A DNA stretch of 20,334 nt, from assembly GCA_031289165.1 (NCBI GenBank), contig JAITPZ010000164.1, positions 1 to 20,334 of the forward strand, in the 5' to 3' direction. The notes below the pieces were generated by a model. It was not told where the DNA came from, searched no databases, and saw only the letters and a program-made list of their open reading frames with translations. The translations under genes and the position numbers were made by a program. Origin of the DNA: Synergistaceae bacterium (GTDB lineage: Bacteria; Synergistota; Synergistia; Synergistales; Aminobacteriaceae). Shown here piece by piece: positions 6,834 to 14,225 of this stretch (position 1 is the first letter of the stretch; the number at the start of each line of letters is the position of its first letter).

Positions 6834-8903
6834 GTGACGTTTTTATTGGTTGTACTGGTGGTCGCACCGGGAGCGGCGGCTCTTGTTTACGCGTGGTTTG
6901 CCTATCAGAAGATGGTGGCTTTCGAGGTGGAAAACCCTAAAATTGCGGAACTGTCCGGAATCATTCACAGGGGGGCCATGGCCTTTCTGACGAAGGAATA
7001 CACATGGCTGGCGGCTTTTGTGGGCGCACTGACTCTTCTTTTGGGGATATTTCTCCGGAGCTTCGGGGTTGGCTTCGCCTTCCTTCTGGGAGCGGCCTGC
7101 AGCGCGGGCGCGGGGTGGCTGGGCATGTACGTGGCGACCCACGCCAACGGGCGCACGACGTTCGCCGCCACGCGCAGCGCGGGGGATGCGCTGGACATGG
7201 CCTTTTCCGGAGGCAGCATCGTGGGGATGCTCGTCGTTGGCATCGGGCTCATTGGCGTTGCCGTCGCGTGGCTCTTCCTCGACGTCGGAACCCTGGCGGC
7301 GTTCGGCATGGGCGCCAGCAGCATCGCGCTCTTCGCGCGGGTCGGGGGAGGCATTTACACGAAGGCTGCCGACGTCGGGGCGGACCTGGTGGGCAAGGTC
7401 GAGGCGGGCATTCCCGAGGACGATCCCCGCAATCCCGCCGTCATCGCGGACAACGTGGGCGATAACGTGGGCGACATCGCCGGAATGAGCGCGGACCTCT
7501 TCGAGTCCTACGTGAACTCCATTATCGCGACCATGGCCATCGGCGTCGCCTTCACGGGACTCTACGGCGACGAAAGGGGCGCGCTCGGCCTTTTCGGGGC
7601 GTCCTTTCCGCTGTTTCTCGCGGGGTGGGGCATCCTGTCGTCGATCCTGGGCTGTCTGATGATTTCGACCAAAAACCCCTGGTCGCAGCTTCTGTTCAAA
7701 TACGCGAGAAAAGTGCCGCGCGTGGATAAGGTTCTGGACCGCATTCAGAGCGGCGACGCCGCCTATGCCCTGCGCGTCGGGACCTTCGTCGCGGGCGGCA
7801 AGATGATCGCGGGCTCCTTCATTTTGAGTATGCTCTTCTTCGTGACCCGGGGGTTCCACGTTTTCCTGGCCGTGACCTCGGGCGTTCTGGCGGGCGTGCT
7901 GATCGGTTTCGTCACAGAGTACTACACGTCGAGCGACTACAAACCCGTCAGGGAGGTGGGGCGTTCCTCGGAGACGGGGACGGCCACCGTGATTTTGTCC
8001 GGGCTTTCTCTGGGCATGAAGTCGACGGCGATCCCCGTTGTTCTGATCTGCCTTTCGACGCTGATCAGCCATTGGTTTGCCGGCGTATTCGGCGTGGCCT
8101 GCGCGGCGGTCGGCATGCTTTCCATCACGGGAATCGCGCTTTCCGTCGACGCCTACGGTCCCATTGCGGACAACGCGGGCGGCATCGCGCAGATGAGCGA
8201 ACTGTCCCCCGACGTGCGTAAAATCACCGACAAGCTGGACTCCATCGGCAACACCACCGCCGCCATGGGCAAGGGCCTGGCGATCGGCTCCGCGGCGCTC
8301 ACGGCTCTGGCGCTTTTCGTCGCCTATGCGCAGACCGCCGGGCTCAGCACCATCGACATCATGGATCCCTTTGTCATCGTGGGGCTTCTTTTGGGCGGAA
8401 TGCTGCCCTTCCTGTTCTGCTCCATGACGATCGAGGCCGTGGGGCGCGCGGCCCAGGCCATGATCGACGAGGTGCGTCGTCAGTTTCGGGATATTGCGGG
8501 CATCATGGAGGGCACGGGACAGCCGGAGTACGAGAAGTGCATCAGCATCTCCACGACGGCGGCGCTCAGGGAAATGGTGCTGCCCGGCGTACTGGCGATT
8601 CTCGCTCCTCTTGCGGTCGGCCTCGTCCTCGGAAAGGCGGCGCTTGGCGGCCTTCTCGCGGGGTCCATCGTCACGGGCGTCATGCTGGCCCTTTTCATGG
8701 CGAATTCCGGCGGCGCGTGGGACAACGCGAAGAAGTACATCGAGGAGGGAAACTACGGCGGCAGGGGTACGGACAATCACACATCGGCGGTCGTCGGCGA
8801 CACCGTGGGCGACCCCTTCAAGGACACCGCCGGGCCGAGCCTGAACATCCTCATCAAGCTGATGACGGTCGTCGCGCTGGTACTCGCCCCCCTGTTCCGC
8901 TAG
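6834..8903 (+). CDS. hppA: Membrane-bound ion-pumping pyrophosphatase, K+-dependent type
   Basis: The enzyme hydrolyses pyrophosphate in the membrane and uses the energy to pump H+ and/or Na+ outward. The 689-residue product has about 16 hydrophobic helices. Substrate-binding motifs are DVGADLVGK (180-188), DNVGDNVGD (206-214), EYYTSSDYKP (from 362) and the C-terminal HTSAVVGDTVGDPFKDTAGP. The segment GNTTAAMGKG (472-481) has Ala where K+-independent enzymes have Lys, placing it in the K+-dependent subfamily. Whether it pumps Na+ or H+ cannot be decided safely by eye. GTG 6834 is chosen because AAGGAGG (6818-6824) lies 9 nt upstream; an earlier in-frame TTG at 6813 precedes that site. The gene is monocistronic by its promoter and terminator. 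Such pumps save ATP in energy-limited anaerobes. Confidence 0.95.
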   Translation: MTFLLVVLVVAPGAAALVYAWFAYQKMVAFEVENPKIAELSGIIHRGAMAFLTKEYTWLAAFVGALTLLLGIFLRSFGVGFAFLLGAACSAGAGWLGMYVATHANGRTTFAATRSAGDALDMAFSGGSIVGMLVVGIGLIGVAVAWLFLDVGTLAAFGMGASSIALFARVGGGIYTKAADVGADLVGKVEAGIPEDDPRNPAVIADNVGDNVGDIAGMSADLFESYVNSIIATMAIGVAFTGLYGDERGALGLFGASFPLFLAGWGILSSILGCLMISTKNPWSQLLFKYARKVPRVDKVLDRIQSGDAAYALRVGTFVAGGKMIAGSFILSMLFFVTRGFHVFLAVTSGVLAGVLIGFVTEYYTSSDYKPVREVGRSSETGTATVILSGLSLGMKSTAIPVVLICLSTLISHWFAGVFGVACAAVGMLSITGIALSVDAYGPIADNAGGIAQMSELSPDVRKITDKLDSIGNTTAAMGKGLAIGSAALTALALFVAYAQTAGLSTIDIMDPFVIVGLLLGGMLPFLFCSMTIEAVGRAAQAMIDEVRRQFRDIAGIMEGTGQPEYEKCISISTTAALREMVLPGVLAILAPLAVGLVLGKAALGGLLAGSIVTGVMLALFMANSGGAWDNAKKYIEEGNYGGRGTDNHTSAVVGDTVGDPFKDTAGPSLNILIKLMTVVALVLAPLFR

Positions 8904-8949
8904 GAGTTCGAAGCGGAAAAGTTTTACGCAGGAAAAATTCCCTTGCGCT

Positions 8950-8955
8950 TATAAT
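8950..8955 (+). promoter_or_regulatory. Consensus -10 box before dnaG
   Basis: TATAAT matches the -10 consensus exactly, but no -35 with 16-18 bp spacing is visible and there is no TG extension. If used, transcription would begin near 8962, inside the 5' arm of the hppA terminator. The dnaG transcript would then lack a complete terminator hairpin at its 5' end. Confidence 0.35.
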
Positions 8956-8959
8956 GACG

Positions 8960-8993
8960 GGAAAGGGTCTTGTCGATCCTTTTCCGTTTTTTT
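8960..8993 (+). terminator. Intrinsic terminator after hppA
   Basis: GGAAAGGG (8960-8967) pairs with CCTTTTCC (8978-8985) through one G-U pair, and seven T follow at 8987-8993. It lies 56 bp after the hppA stop. It also argues against starting dnaG at the in-frame TTG at 8970, which is inside the loop. Confidence 0.75.
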
Positions 8994-9101
8994 GACGCAC
9001 GCCGGGCTTGTCAAAAGCGCGGCGTCGAATTGAAACTCGAAAATGCGTATCGACAGGGATATTTTTCCATCAGGACATGTGAAGCGGGACAGGTGAAGGG
9101 C

Positions 9102-10865
9102 GTGCAGCAGAACGACGATGTTAAGAGAATCAAGGACCGCCTCGATATCCTCGATGTGGTTGGGGACCGGGTGCGGTTGCATCGCGCCGGACGCGGCCAC
9201 ACGGGGTTGTGCCCGTTCCACGACGAGAGAACCCCTTCCTTCCACGTCTCACAGGAGCGGCAGAACTATCACTGTTTCGGCTGCGGCAGGGGAGGAGATA
9301 TATTCACCTTCGTCATGGAGACGGAGGGGCTGACTTTTCCGCAGGCGCTGGAGCTTCTGGCCGAGCGCGCGGGCGTCGAGCTGACGCATTTCGAGGGGAA
9401 GCGGGCGCACGTCTCCGGCAATCTCCACGAGGTCATGGAGATCGCGGGGAAGTCTTTTCGCGCGCTTCTTTCCGCCCCCGAGAGCGAGGTCGCCCGGGCG
9501 TACCTCGCGCGGCGGAACGTCCCGTCGGAGATGACGTCCCGTTTCGAGCTGGGCTGGAGCAGCAACTCGTGGGATACCGTCTGGCGTATTCTGCAAAAAG
9601 AGGGTGTGAGCGCGCAGGATGCCCTCGACGCTGGGCTGGTGGCGGAGGGGCGGAGCGGCCTTTACGATCGGTTCCGTGGACGTCTGATCTTCCCGATCCG
9701 CGACGTCGCCGGGCGACTGATCGCGTTCGGCGGGCGCATCGTGGACGGAGAGGGCGCGAAGTACATCAACAGCCCCGAGGGCGCACTTTACAGTAAACGC
9801 CGCAATCTCTACCTGCTGCACATGGCGAAAAACGCGATTCGAGAGAAGGGACGCGCGATTCTGGTCGAGGGCTACATGGACGCCCTGCGCCTCCATATCC
9901 ACGGCTACGCCGAGACCGTGGCCTCGCTGGGAACGGCGCTGACCGAGGAGCAGGCGAAACTGCTGAAACGTTTCAGCGACCGCTGCTGCATCTGCTACGA
10001 CAGCGACGCCGCGGGGCAGGAGGCGACGCTGCGGGGAATGTACACGCTTCAGAACTTCGGGCTGGACGTTTTCGTGATCTCGCTGCCCGTCGGCAAGGAT
10101 CCCGACGAACTGCTGAACTCCGAGGGCGGTAAGGAGCTGTTCGAGACGGCGCTCGGAGAGGCGCGCCCCCTGATTTTGCAGCACCTGCACGCCGTAAGAC
10201 CCCTGCTCGACGATGCCGCGACGCGACGCAGGGGCGTCGATTCCCTGTTCGAGGGGCTGGCGCAGCTTCAACCCACGATGATCGCCCCTTACGTCTCCGA
10301 GCTGGCGGGGGCGCTGGGCTTCTACCCCGACCAGTTCTGGCGGGAGCTGGAACAGTACCGCAGGAGAAAAAACCCCGCCCCGAATCCAGACGCGAACGGA
10401 GCGCCGGGCGAAAGACCGTCCGCCGGGCGAAAATCGGCCGGAGTCAAACACGATCCTCTTGAGGCGGGCCTCTGCGCCCTGCTCTGGCGGAACGAGGAAT
10501 ATCGTTGCGACTGCCGTCCCGAGGAAATTCTCCCCCTGATCGCGGACGCGCAAATCAAGGAGATCGTGCTGGCGATCATGACGGAGTCGCCGGAGTCTCT
10601 GGAGGCGCGCTGGCATTCCATGGGCGAGACCTTCCCCCTGGCCCTGATCGCCCGGGGCGGCGCGTTCTGCGAGGAACTGGAGTTCACCCGCGACGCCGAC
10701 CCCTGGGGGTCGGTCTGCGACGCCCTGAAAAGAAAACGGGCGATGGAACAACTGAGTTATCTTGACGGACGTTTGAAACGCCACGAGGCGACACCGGAGG
10801 AGATGGAGGAGTTCCAGCGCCTCGCCGCCCGCCTGAAGGCCGGGAGAAAGGCGTCGACCTTCTGA
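9102..10865 (+). CDS. dnaG: DNA primase DnaG
   Basis: DnaG makes the RNA primers for chromosome replication. The 587-residue product has the three expected parts. The N-terminal zinc-binding domain has Cys37, His40, Cys58 and Cys61 (CPFH and CFGC). The RNA-polymerase/TOPRIM core has EGYMD starting at residue 256, YDSDAAG and PVGKDPDE. A C-terminal helicase-interaction region is more variable. The frame is open back to 8970, but that TTG lies in a terminator and the extra residues look non-coding. GTG 9102 (preceded by AGGTGA at 9091-9096) and GTG 9093 are both plausible; I prefer 9102. In many bacteria dnaG is followed by rpoD; here it is followed by non-coding AT-richer DNA and a minus-strand gene. 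Confidence 0.94.
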   Translation: MQQNDDVKRIKDRLDILDVVGDRVRLHRAGRGHTGLCPFHDERTPSFHVSQERQNYHCFGCGRGGDIFTFVMETEGLTFPQALELLAERAGVELTHFEGKRAHVSGNLHEVMEIAGKSFRALLSAPESEVARAYLARRNVPSEMTSRFELGWSSNSWDTVWRILQKEGVSAQDALDAGLVAEGRSGLYDRFRGRLIFPIRDVAGRLIAFGGRIVDGEGAKYINSPEGALYSKRRNLYLLHMAKNAIREKGRAILVEGYMDALRLHIHGYAETVASLGTALTEEQAKLLKRFSDRCCICYDSDAAGQEATLRGMYTLQNFGLDVFVISLPVGKDPDELLNSEGGKELFETALGEARPLILQHLHAVRPLLDDAATRRRGVDSLFEGLAQLQPTMIAPYVSELAGALGFYPDQFWRELEQYRRRKNPAPNPDANGAPGERPSAGRKSAGVKHDPLEAGLCALLWRNEEYRCDCRPEEILPLIADAQIKEIVLAIMTESPESLEARWHSMGETFPLALIARGGAFCEELEFTRDADPWGSVCDALKRKRAMEQLSYLDGRLKRHEATPEEMEEFQRLAARLKAGRKASTF

Positions 10866-10871
10866 CGGAGT

Positions 10872-10925
10872 CCCGATTTGTTACGAAGCGCTGCCGAGAG
10901 GCATCAGGTATGACCTCGAATCGGG
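10872..10925 (+). ncRNA. Candidate three-way-junction RNA element
   Basis: Seven bases after the dnaG stop, CCCGATT (10872-10878) pairs with AATCGGG (10919-10925). Inside are two perfect hairpins: TGCC-GAGA-GGCA (10892-10903, a GNRA tetraloop) and AGGT-ATG-ACCT (10906-10916). The closing stem's 3' arm overlaps the ribosome-binding-like GGGGAGG at 10923-10929, so folding could hide it. I compared it by eye with known riboswitches and ribozymes and found no match. All stems are visible in the sequence; that they form and matter is inference. Confidence 0.3.
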
Positions 10926-11057
10926 GAGGATGAAGAATTTGAAACCACGACGACGGATGTGTTGTTTTTTTGGGTTTGAGAGGAGCACATCGCGTCGCTG
11001 GCGCTCTGCACCGGGAAAACGGAGCCGGTGAATACTTAGGATTCGTTAAATAATAAT

Positions 11058-11086
11058 TTGCGAAAACATAAGAATAGTGTTACATT
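11058..11086 (+). promoter_or_regulatory. Promoter-like sequence in AT-rich island
   Basis: TTGCGA (11058-11063), a 17-bp spacer and TACATT (11081-11086) preceded by TG-n give a fair sigma-70 match with an extended -10. Nothing but a six-codon frame follows before the convergent Sel1-repeat gene. It could be an orphan promoter, could drive RNA antisense to that gene, or could be a chance match in AT-rich DNA. Confidence 0.25.
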
Positions 11087-11290
11087 ATTTGTATCTTGTA
11101 ATAAAGGTGCGAATGATGGAGCGATCACAATAGGCCAAGCCTCATAAAATATGTATTTGACCGCTGAATTCTAAAAATATCATGCAATAAATCATGATTT
11201 GTCTTATTTTGCTCCCTCATCTCTGCAATTTGGAACCAAAATACCATCTAAAAATTGAATTTTGAAAATTTAAGAAGGGGGCTTGAACGC

Positions 11291-11809
11291 TTACTGTTTA
11301 CCAAACGTCCCTTTGTAATGTTCTTTGACAAGGTGTTCGGGCTCGGTCAGTTCCTTTCCCTCGTTTTCTTTCACGGTGATGCCGGTCAGATACTGCAGCA
11401 ATAAGAGTTCTGCCGGACCATATCTCTGCGCGGCCGCTTTCATCCACCATTCTACGCCCTGCGTGCGGTTTTGGGGAAAGCCTTCCCCATTGTAATATGC
11501 CATACCCAGGTTGAACTGGGCCTCGGCATACCCTCCTTCAGCAGATTTTTGGAGCCATTTCAAATGCTCCTGATCGTCGTAGGGATCTTCTTTGCTCACT
11601 CCGGGGGGAACAGCTACTTTATAGAGCCATTTTAGAAATGGAGTGTTTTTGAGATAGCTGCTCAACGCAAAGTGAGCTTTTACGTTTCCCGCCCCCGCCT
11701 CTCTGCGTAAGTCTGTTTCCATGTCCATCATTTTGGATAATTTTGTGCTGCAAATGAACAATAGCAACATAAAAATTATTTTCATGCTGGATTTTTTATC
11801 CATAATCAT
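11291..11809 (-). CDS. Exported Sel1-repeat (TPR-like) protein
   Basis: The 172-residue product opens with a short basic stretch, then a hydrophobic segment (about 10-20, IIFMLLLFIC), a signal peptide or membrane anchor. LFIC resembles a lipobox, though Ile before Cys is atypical, so a lipoprotein is only possible. The C-terminal half has Sel1-like repeats: QEHLKWLQKSAEGGYAEAQ, NLGMAYYNGEGFPQNRTQG and WWMKAAAQRYGPAEL. Sel1 repeats form helical solenoids for protein-protein contacts, and the biological role here is unknown. Start: ATG 11809 has GAGG four bases upstream; ATG 11803 (10-nt spacing) is equally possible. It is the only minus-strand gene found and has lower GC than its neighbours, which hints at acquisition or relaxed constraint. 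Confidence 0.8.
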   Translation of the reverse strand: MIMDKKSSMKIIFMLLLFICSTKLSKMMDMETDLRREAGAGNVKAHFALSSYLKNTPFLKWLYKVAVPPGVSKEDPYDDQEHLKWLQKSAEGGYAEAQFNLGMAYYNGEGFPQNRTQGVEWWMKAAAQRYGPAELLLLQYLTGITVKENEGKELTEPEHLVKEHYKGTFGKQ

Positions 11810-12069
11810 CAATCCTCGTTCTTCTCAGGGGCAGATCTCAATCCGGGGTCGTCTCCCTCCTGAGTTTATAGTGTGTGATGATACAATTTTACCCTAAAGG
11901 AACCCAGACCGCTTCTTGAGGCCCATTTTTGTCATTCGTCAGAGCATGTTTTAAAAGTATCCGAGCTTACGCAAGGCGACGAAGATACAGTTATAGTAAC
12001 CATGAACGCCAAGTATGGAAGAACCGGATTTCGGCGACTGGAAAATGCTGCTTTAGTGCTGTTGCGCCT

Positions 12070-12098
12070 TTCAAATCCGTCTGTATTTCTGGTATGAT
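12070..12098 (+). promoter_or_regulatory. Promoter candidate upstream of gcv operon
   Basis: TTCAAA (12070-12075), a 17-bp spacer and TATGAT (12093-12098), with TG one base before the -10, make a good extended -10 promoter. Transcription would begin near 12105, about 335 nt before gcvT, leaving a long leader with a tiny ORF, a 7-bp hairpin (12190-12208) and an intrinsic terminator. Confidence 0.5.
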
Positions 12099-12141
12099 AA
12101 AATTCAGGTCGTCAGTGTATTTTGTGTAAAGGAAGGGGTGA

Positions 12142-12165
12142 ATGTCGATGCCGCGTTTTACGTGA
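12142..12165 (+). CDS. Possible 7-codon leader ORF (MSMPRFT)
   Basis: ATG 12142 begins a seven-codon frame ending in TGA. It is preceded by an unusually good ribosome binding site, AAAGGAAGGGG (12128-12138), about 40 nt downstream of the proposed start of transcription. It has no run of one amino acid, and in particular no glycine, so classical glycine-codon attenuation is not supported. It could be a chance frame or a leader peptide with another role. Confidence 0.25.
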   Translation: MSMPRFT

Positions 12166-12341
12166 CGTGTTCCGGTGAAAGAGTGCAGGGACTGTACTGT
12201 TTATAGTCGAATCAGGATATGTCATGGCGGCAATCGAACTGGAAATTCTCTGACGCTCCATTCCTGCTGTTTCTTTCCCCTTCGTTGACGCCTTCATAAA
12301 TCATTCCTGTTATTTCGGTTATTCAATATCGAATCTAAAAG

Positions 12342-12371
12342 CCCGGCGTGCGGAGTGCCGGGAGTTTTTTT
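12342..12371 (+). terminator. Intrinsic terminator in the gcvT upstream region
   Basis: CCCGGC (12342-12347) pairs perfectly with GCCGGG (12357-12362), and seven T follow at 12365-12371. It lies 71 bp before the gcvT start and downstream of the promoter at 12070-12098. It would therefore end either a separate short RNA or an attenuated gcv leader. A second start site beyond it (TTATAT at 12414-12419, no good -35) could serve gcvT directly. Confidence 0.75.
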
Positions 12372-12441
12372 CGTGTCCGGGAAACGATCAATTTTTCTCG
12401 ATTTGACGTGTCGTTATATTTGGAAAAGAGGGAGTGAGAGG

Positions 12442-13659
12442 GTGCTTAATAAGACGGCTTTAAACTCGGTTCATCGAGAATTGGGCGGGCAGTTGACGGA
12501 CTTTGGCGGTTGGGAGATGCCGCTCTGGTATCCGACCGGAGGTGTTAAGGAGCATCTTTACGTTATAGAAAAAAGCGGCGTGTTCGACATCGGACACATG
12601 TCGGTCGTTCGGGTGAGGGGCAGGGACACGTACGGGCTGCTTCAGCTCTGTCTCACGCGGAACATCGAAAAGCTCGCGGTCGGGAGCTGCGGCTATTCCG
12701 TGATCCTGAACGAGGAAGGGCATGTCGTGGACGACACCATCGTCTATAACATGGGCGGCGACGACGCGAACAGGGAATATATCCTGGTCGTCAACGCGGG
12801 CATGGGGAGCGTGGTCGCCGAACATCTGACGAAGCACAATACTTTCAAAAACGTCACGATCCGCGACGACGCAGGAAATTTTGGCAAGATCGATTTGCAG
12901 GGGCCCTCCTCGGTCTCCATCGTGAAAAAACTTCTGGCAAAGGGGAAGGGATCCGTCGAGGGGCTGAAATATTTCAAATTTCTGGGCGACTACGCCGACA
13001 AAAATTCTCCCGTCCGACTGCCCGGCGACGTTCCCATTCTGCTTTCCCGCACCGGATACACCGGCGAGGTTGGTTTCGAGATCCTGACGCCCCCCGACAA
13101 AACCCTGGCGGTATGGAACATGATCCTGGAGACCGGCGGGGACGAGGTCATCCCCTGCGGGCTTGCCGCGCGGGATTCCCTGCGAGCCGGCGCGATGCTG
13201 CCCCTTTCCCACCAGGATATAGGGCACTGGCCTTTCGTCAACACCCCCTGGTTCTTTGCGTTGCCTCTCGATAAAGAGGGCAAACTGACGAAATCCTTTA
13301 TCGGCGCCGGGCTTTATGAAAACTCTCCATCTCAGTATACCCTCCCATTTTGTGGTTTCGATCCGCGCAAGGTGGAGACCGACAACGCCGTCGCGTTGCT
13401 GGACGGAGAAAAAATCGGAGTTGTTCCCACCTGCGTCATCGACATGGCGATCGGCCGGTCGGGAGGCAGGATTTACAGCATCGCCAGTCCCGACAAACCG
13501 GAGGGCTTCCATGCCCGGGGCCTGGTGTGCGGGTTCATTCGCGTGGATCGGCCCGTCGCGCCGGGGGCAAAAGTGACGCTGAAAGACGCGCGGCGTTCGA
13601 TAGAGGTCGAGGTCGTCGCGGATATTCGCCCGGCGAGAACGGCAAGAATAAATATTTAA
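12442..13659 (+). CDS. gcvT: Glycine cleavage system T protein (aminomethyltransferase)
   Basis: GcvT takes the aminomethyl group from lipoylated GcvH and transfers its methylene to tetrahydrofolate, releasing ammonia. The 405-residue product has the folate-binding fold. Markers are FGGWEMPLWYPTGG near residue 21, GVFDIGHMSVVRVRG, NEEGHVVDDTIVY (Asp97/Asp98 at the conserved acidic position), SRTGYTGEVGFEI and CGLAARDSLRAGAMLPL. It is longer than typical 360-370-residue GcvT and diverges after the last motif (PFVNTPWFFALP), but other gcv genes directly follow. GTG 12442 is chosen because AGAGGGAG (12427-12434) lies 7 nt upstream; the frame is open back to 12355, where it overlaps a terminator. 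Confidence 0.92.
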   Translation: MLNKTALNSVHRELGGQLTDFGGWEMPLWYPTGGVKEHLYVIEKSGVFDIGHMSVVRVRGRDTYGLLQLCLTRNIEKLAVGSCGYSVILNEEGHVVDDTIVYNMGGDDANREYILVVNAGMGSVVAEHLTKHNTFKNVTIRDDAGNFGKIDLQGPSSVSIVKKLLAKGKGSVEGLKYFKFLGDYADKNSPVRLPGDVPILLSRTGYTGEVGFEILTPPDKTLAVWNMILETGGDEVIPCGLAARDSLRAGAMLPLSHQDIGHWPFVNTPWFFALPLDKEGKLTKSFIGAGLYENSPSQYTLPFCGFDPRKVETDNAVALLDGEKIGVVPTCVIDMAIGRSGGRIYSIASPDKPEGFHARGLVCGFIRVDRPVAPGAKVTLKDARRSIEVEVVADIRPARTARINI

Positions 13660-13671
13660 AAGTTTTGATCT

Positions 13672-13752
13672 TTAATAATAATAATGAGGTCAGGGGGTCC
13701 ACGACCCCTTGCAGGTTTCAGGGCGGAGCCCTGGGGTTTTTTTGAGGTTATT
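13672..13752. repeat. Intergenic hairpin repeat, copy B
   Basis: This element between gcvT and gcvH is related to copy A after mfd. GGGGTC (13694-13699) pairs with GACCCC (13703-13708) around the same CAC loop, extended by one G-U and one A-T pair. CAGGGC (13719-13724) pairs perfectly with GCCCTG (13728-13733). The linker, flanking TAATAA and terminal GGTTATTT are also shared with copy A. Copies follow a stop codon and end just before the next ribosome binding site. Confidence 0.6.
13719..13743 (+). terminator. Terminator-like hairpin inside the gcv operon
   Basis: The second hairpin of copy B (6-bp perfect stem, GGA loop) is followed by GGG and then seven T (13737-13743). It could partially terminate transcription between gcvT and gcvH and so set relative expression. 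The three G between stem and T-run weaken it. Confidence 0.4.
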
Positions 13753-13774
13753 TGACACGAGGAGGAAGCAGAAT

Positions 13775-14188
13775 ATGAAAACATTTGAGGAACTGGATAT
13801 CAGAAAGGATCTTTCCTATTCGAAGACACACGAGTGGGCGAAGAAGGCCGGCAGCGTCGTTTGCGTCGGCGTGGATGACTACGCGCAGAGCGCTCTTGGC
13901 GACATCGTGTATGTGGAACTGCCGTCAGTCGGCGCGGCCGTCAACGCGGGAGCGGCCTTTGGATCGCTGGAGTCCACCAAGGCCGTCAGCGACCTGAACA
14001 GTCCCGTCACCGGGAAGGTCACGAAGGTCAACGACGCTCTGGCCGACGCCCCGGAGCTGGTCAACTCCTCTCCCTACGAAGAGGGCTGGATGGTGGAAAT
14101 CGAGGCGGAGGGGGGCGCGGAATTCGACGCGCTTCTGAAGAGCGACGCCTACGCTGAATACGTGAAGACGCTGGACGCGTCTCACTGA
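13775..14188 (+). CDS. gcvH: Glycine cleavage system H protein
   Basis: GcvH is the small lipoyl carrier that shuttles the aminomethyl intermediate between the P, T and L proteins. The 137-residue product has the usual length and fold: YSKTHEWAKKAGSVVCVGVDDYAQSALGDIVYVELP at the start and the lipoylation motif LESTKAVSDLNSP. Lys69 is the expected lipoyl-lysine, and EGWMVEIE lies near the end of the domain. ATG 13775 has AGGAGG at 13760-13765; the open frame starting at 13709 runs through the intergenic repeat and is not the real start. The gene lies between gcvT and gcvPA. Confidence 0.95.
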   Translation: MKTFEELDIRKDLSYSKTHEWAKKAGSVVCVGVDDYAQSALGDIVYVELPSVGAAVNAGAAFGSLESTKAVSDLNSPVTGKVTKVNDALADAPELVNSSPYEEGWMVEIEAEGGAEFDALLKSDAYAEYVKTLDASH

Positions 14189-14225
14189 ACGCCATGTGCG
14201 TTCTCAACAAATCAGGGGATTTGAC

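Larger units (their letters stand above)
10866..11290. other. AT-rich intergenic region after dnaG
   Basis: No convincing gene. Base composition falls sharply after about 11031 compared with the GC-rich genes around it. It holds a compact foldable element (10872-10925), a 33-codon frame from 10930 to 11031 whose GGGGAGG touches its ATG, and a promoter-like pair at 11058-11086. After that promoter comes only a six-codon frame (11113-11133) with AAAGGTG ahead of it. No trace of rpoD could be recognised. The composition suggests inserted or decayed sequence. Confidence 0.5.
11813..12441. other. Intergenic region and leader before gcvT
   Basis: The left part (to about 11870) is the upstream region of the minus-strand Sel1 gene, with an inverted repeat CTCAGG/CCTGAG (11824-11829 and 11859-11864). 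From 11882 to 12100 one frame is open and reads plausibly (for example KVSELTQGDEDTVIVT), but it lacks a start or ribosome binding site near its head and matches nothing I know. It may be a gene relic. The right part holds a promoter, a tiny ORF and a terminator, listed separately. Confidence 0.45.

Noticed and set aside
10930..11031. 33-codon ORF starting MKNLKPRRRMCC after dnaG
   Set aside because: Its GGGGAGG abuts the ATG with no spacer, the composition is Arg-rich and non-descript, and no similarity is recognisable. It shares GACGGATGTGTTG with the cysK leader ORF, which I take as coincidence.
12112..12297. 61-codon minus-strand ORF in the gcvT upstream region
   Set aside because: It has no recognisable motif, shows Ser/Thr/Arg/His-rich shadow-like composition, and overlaps the promoter/leader signals on the + strand.
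12105..12371. Glycine riboswitch before gcvT
   Set aside because: The conserved glycine aptamer cores could not be found by eye, although the leader ends in a proper terminator. A covariance search would settle it.
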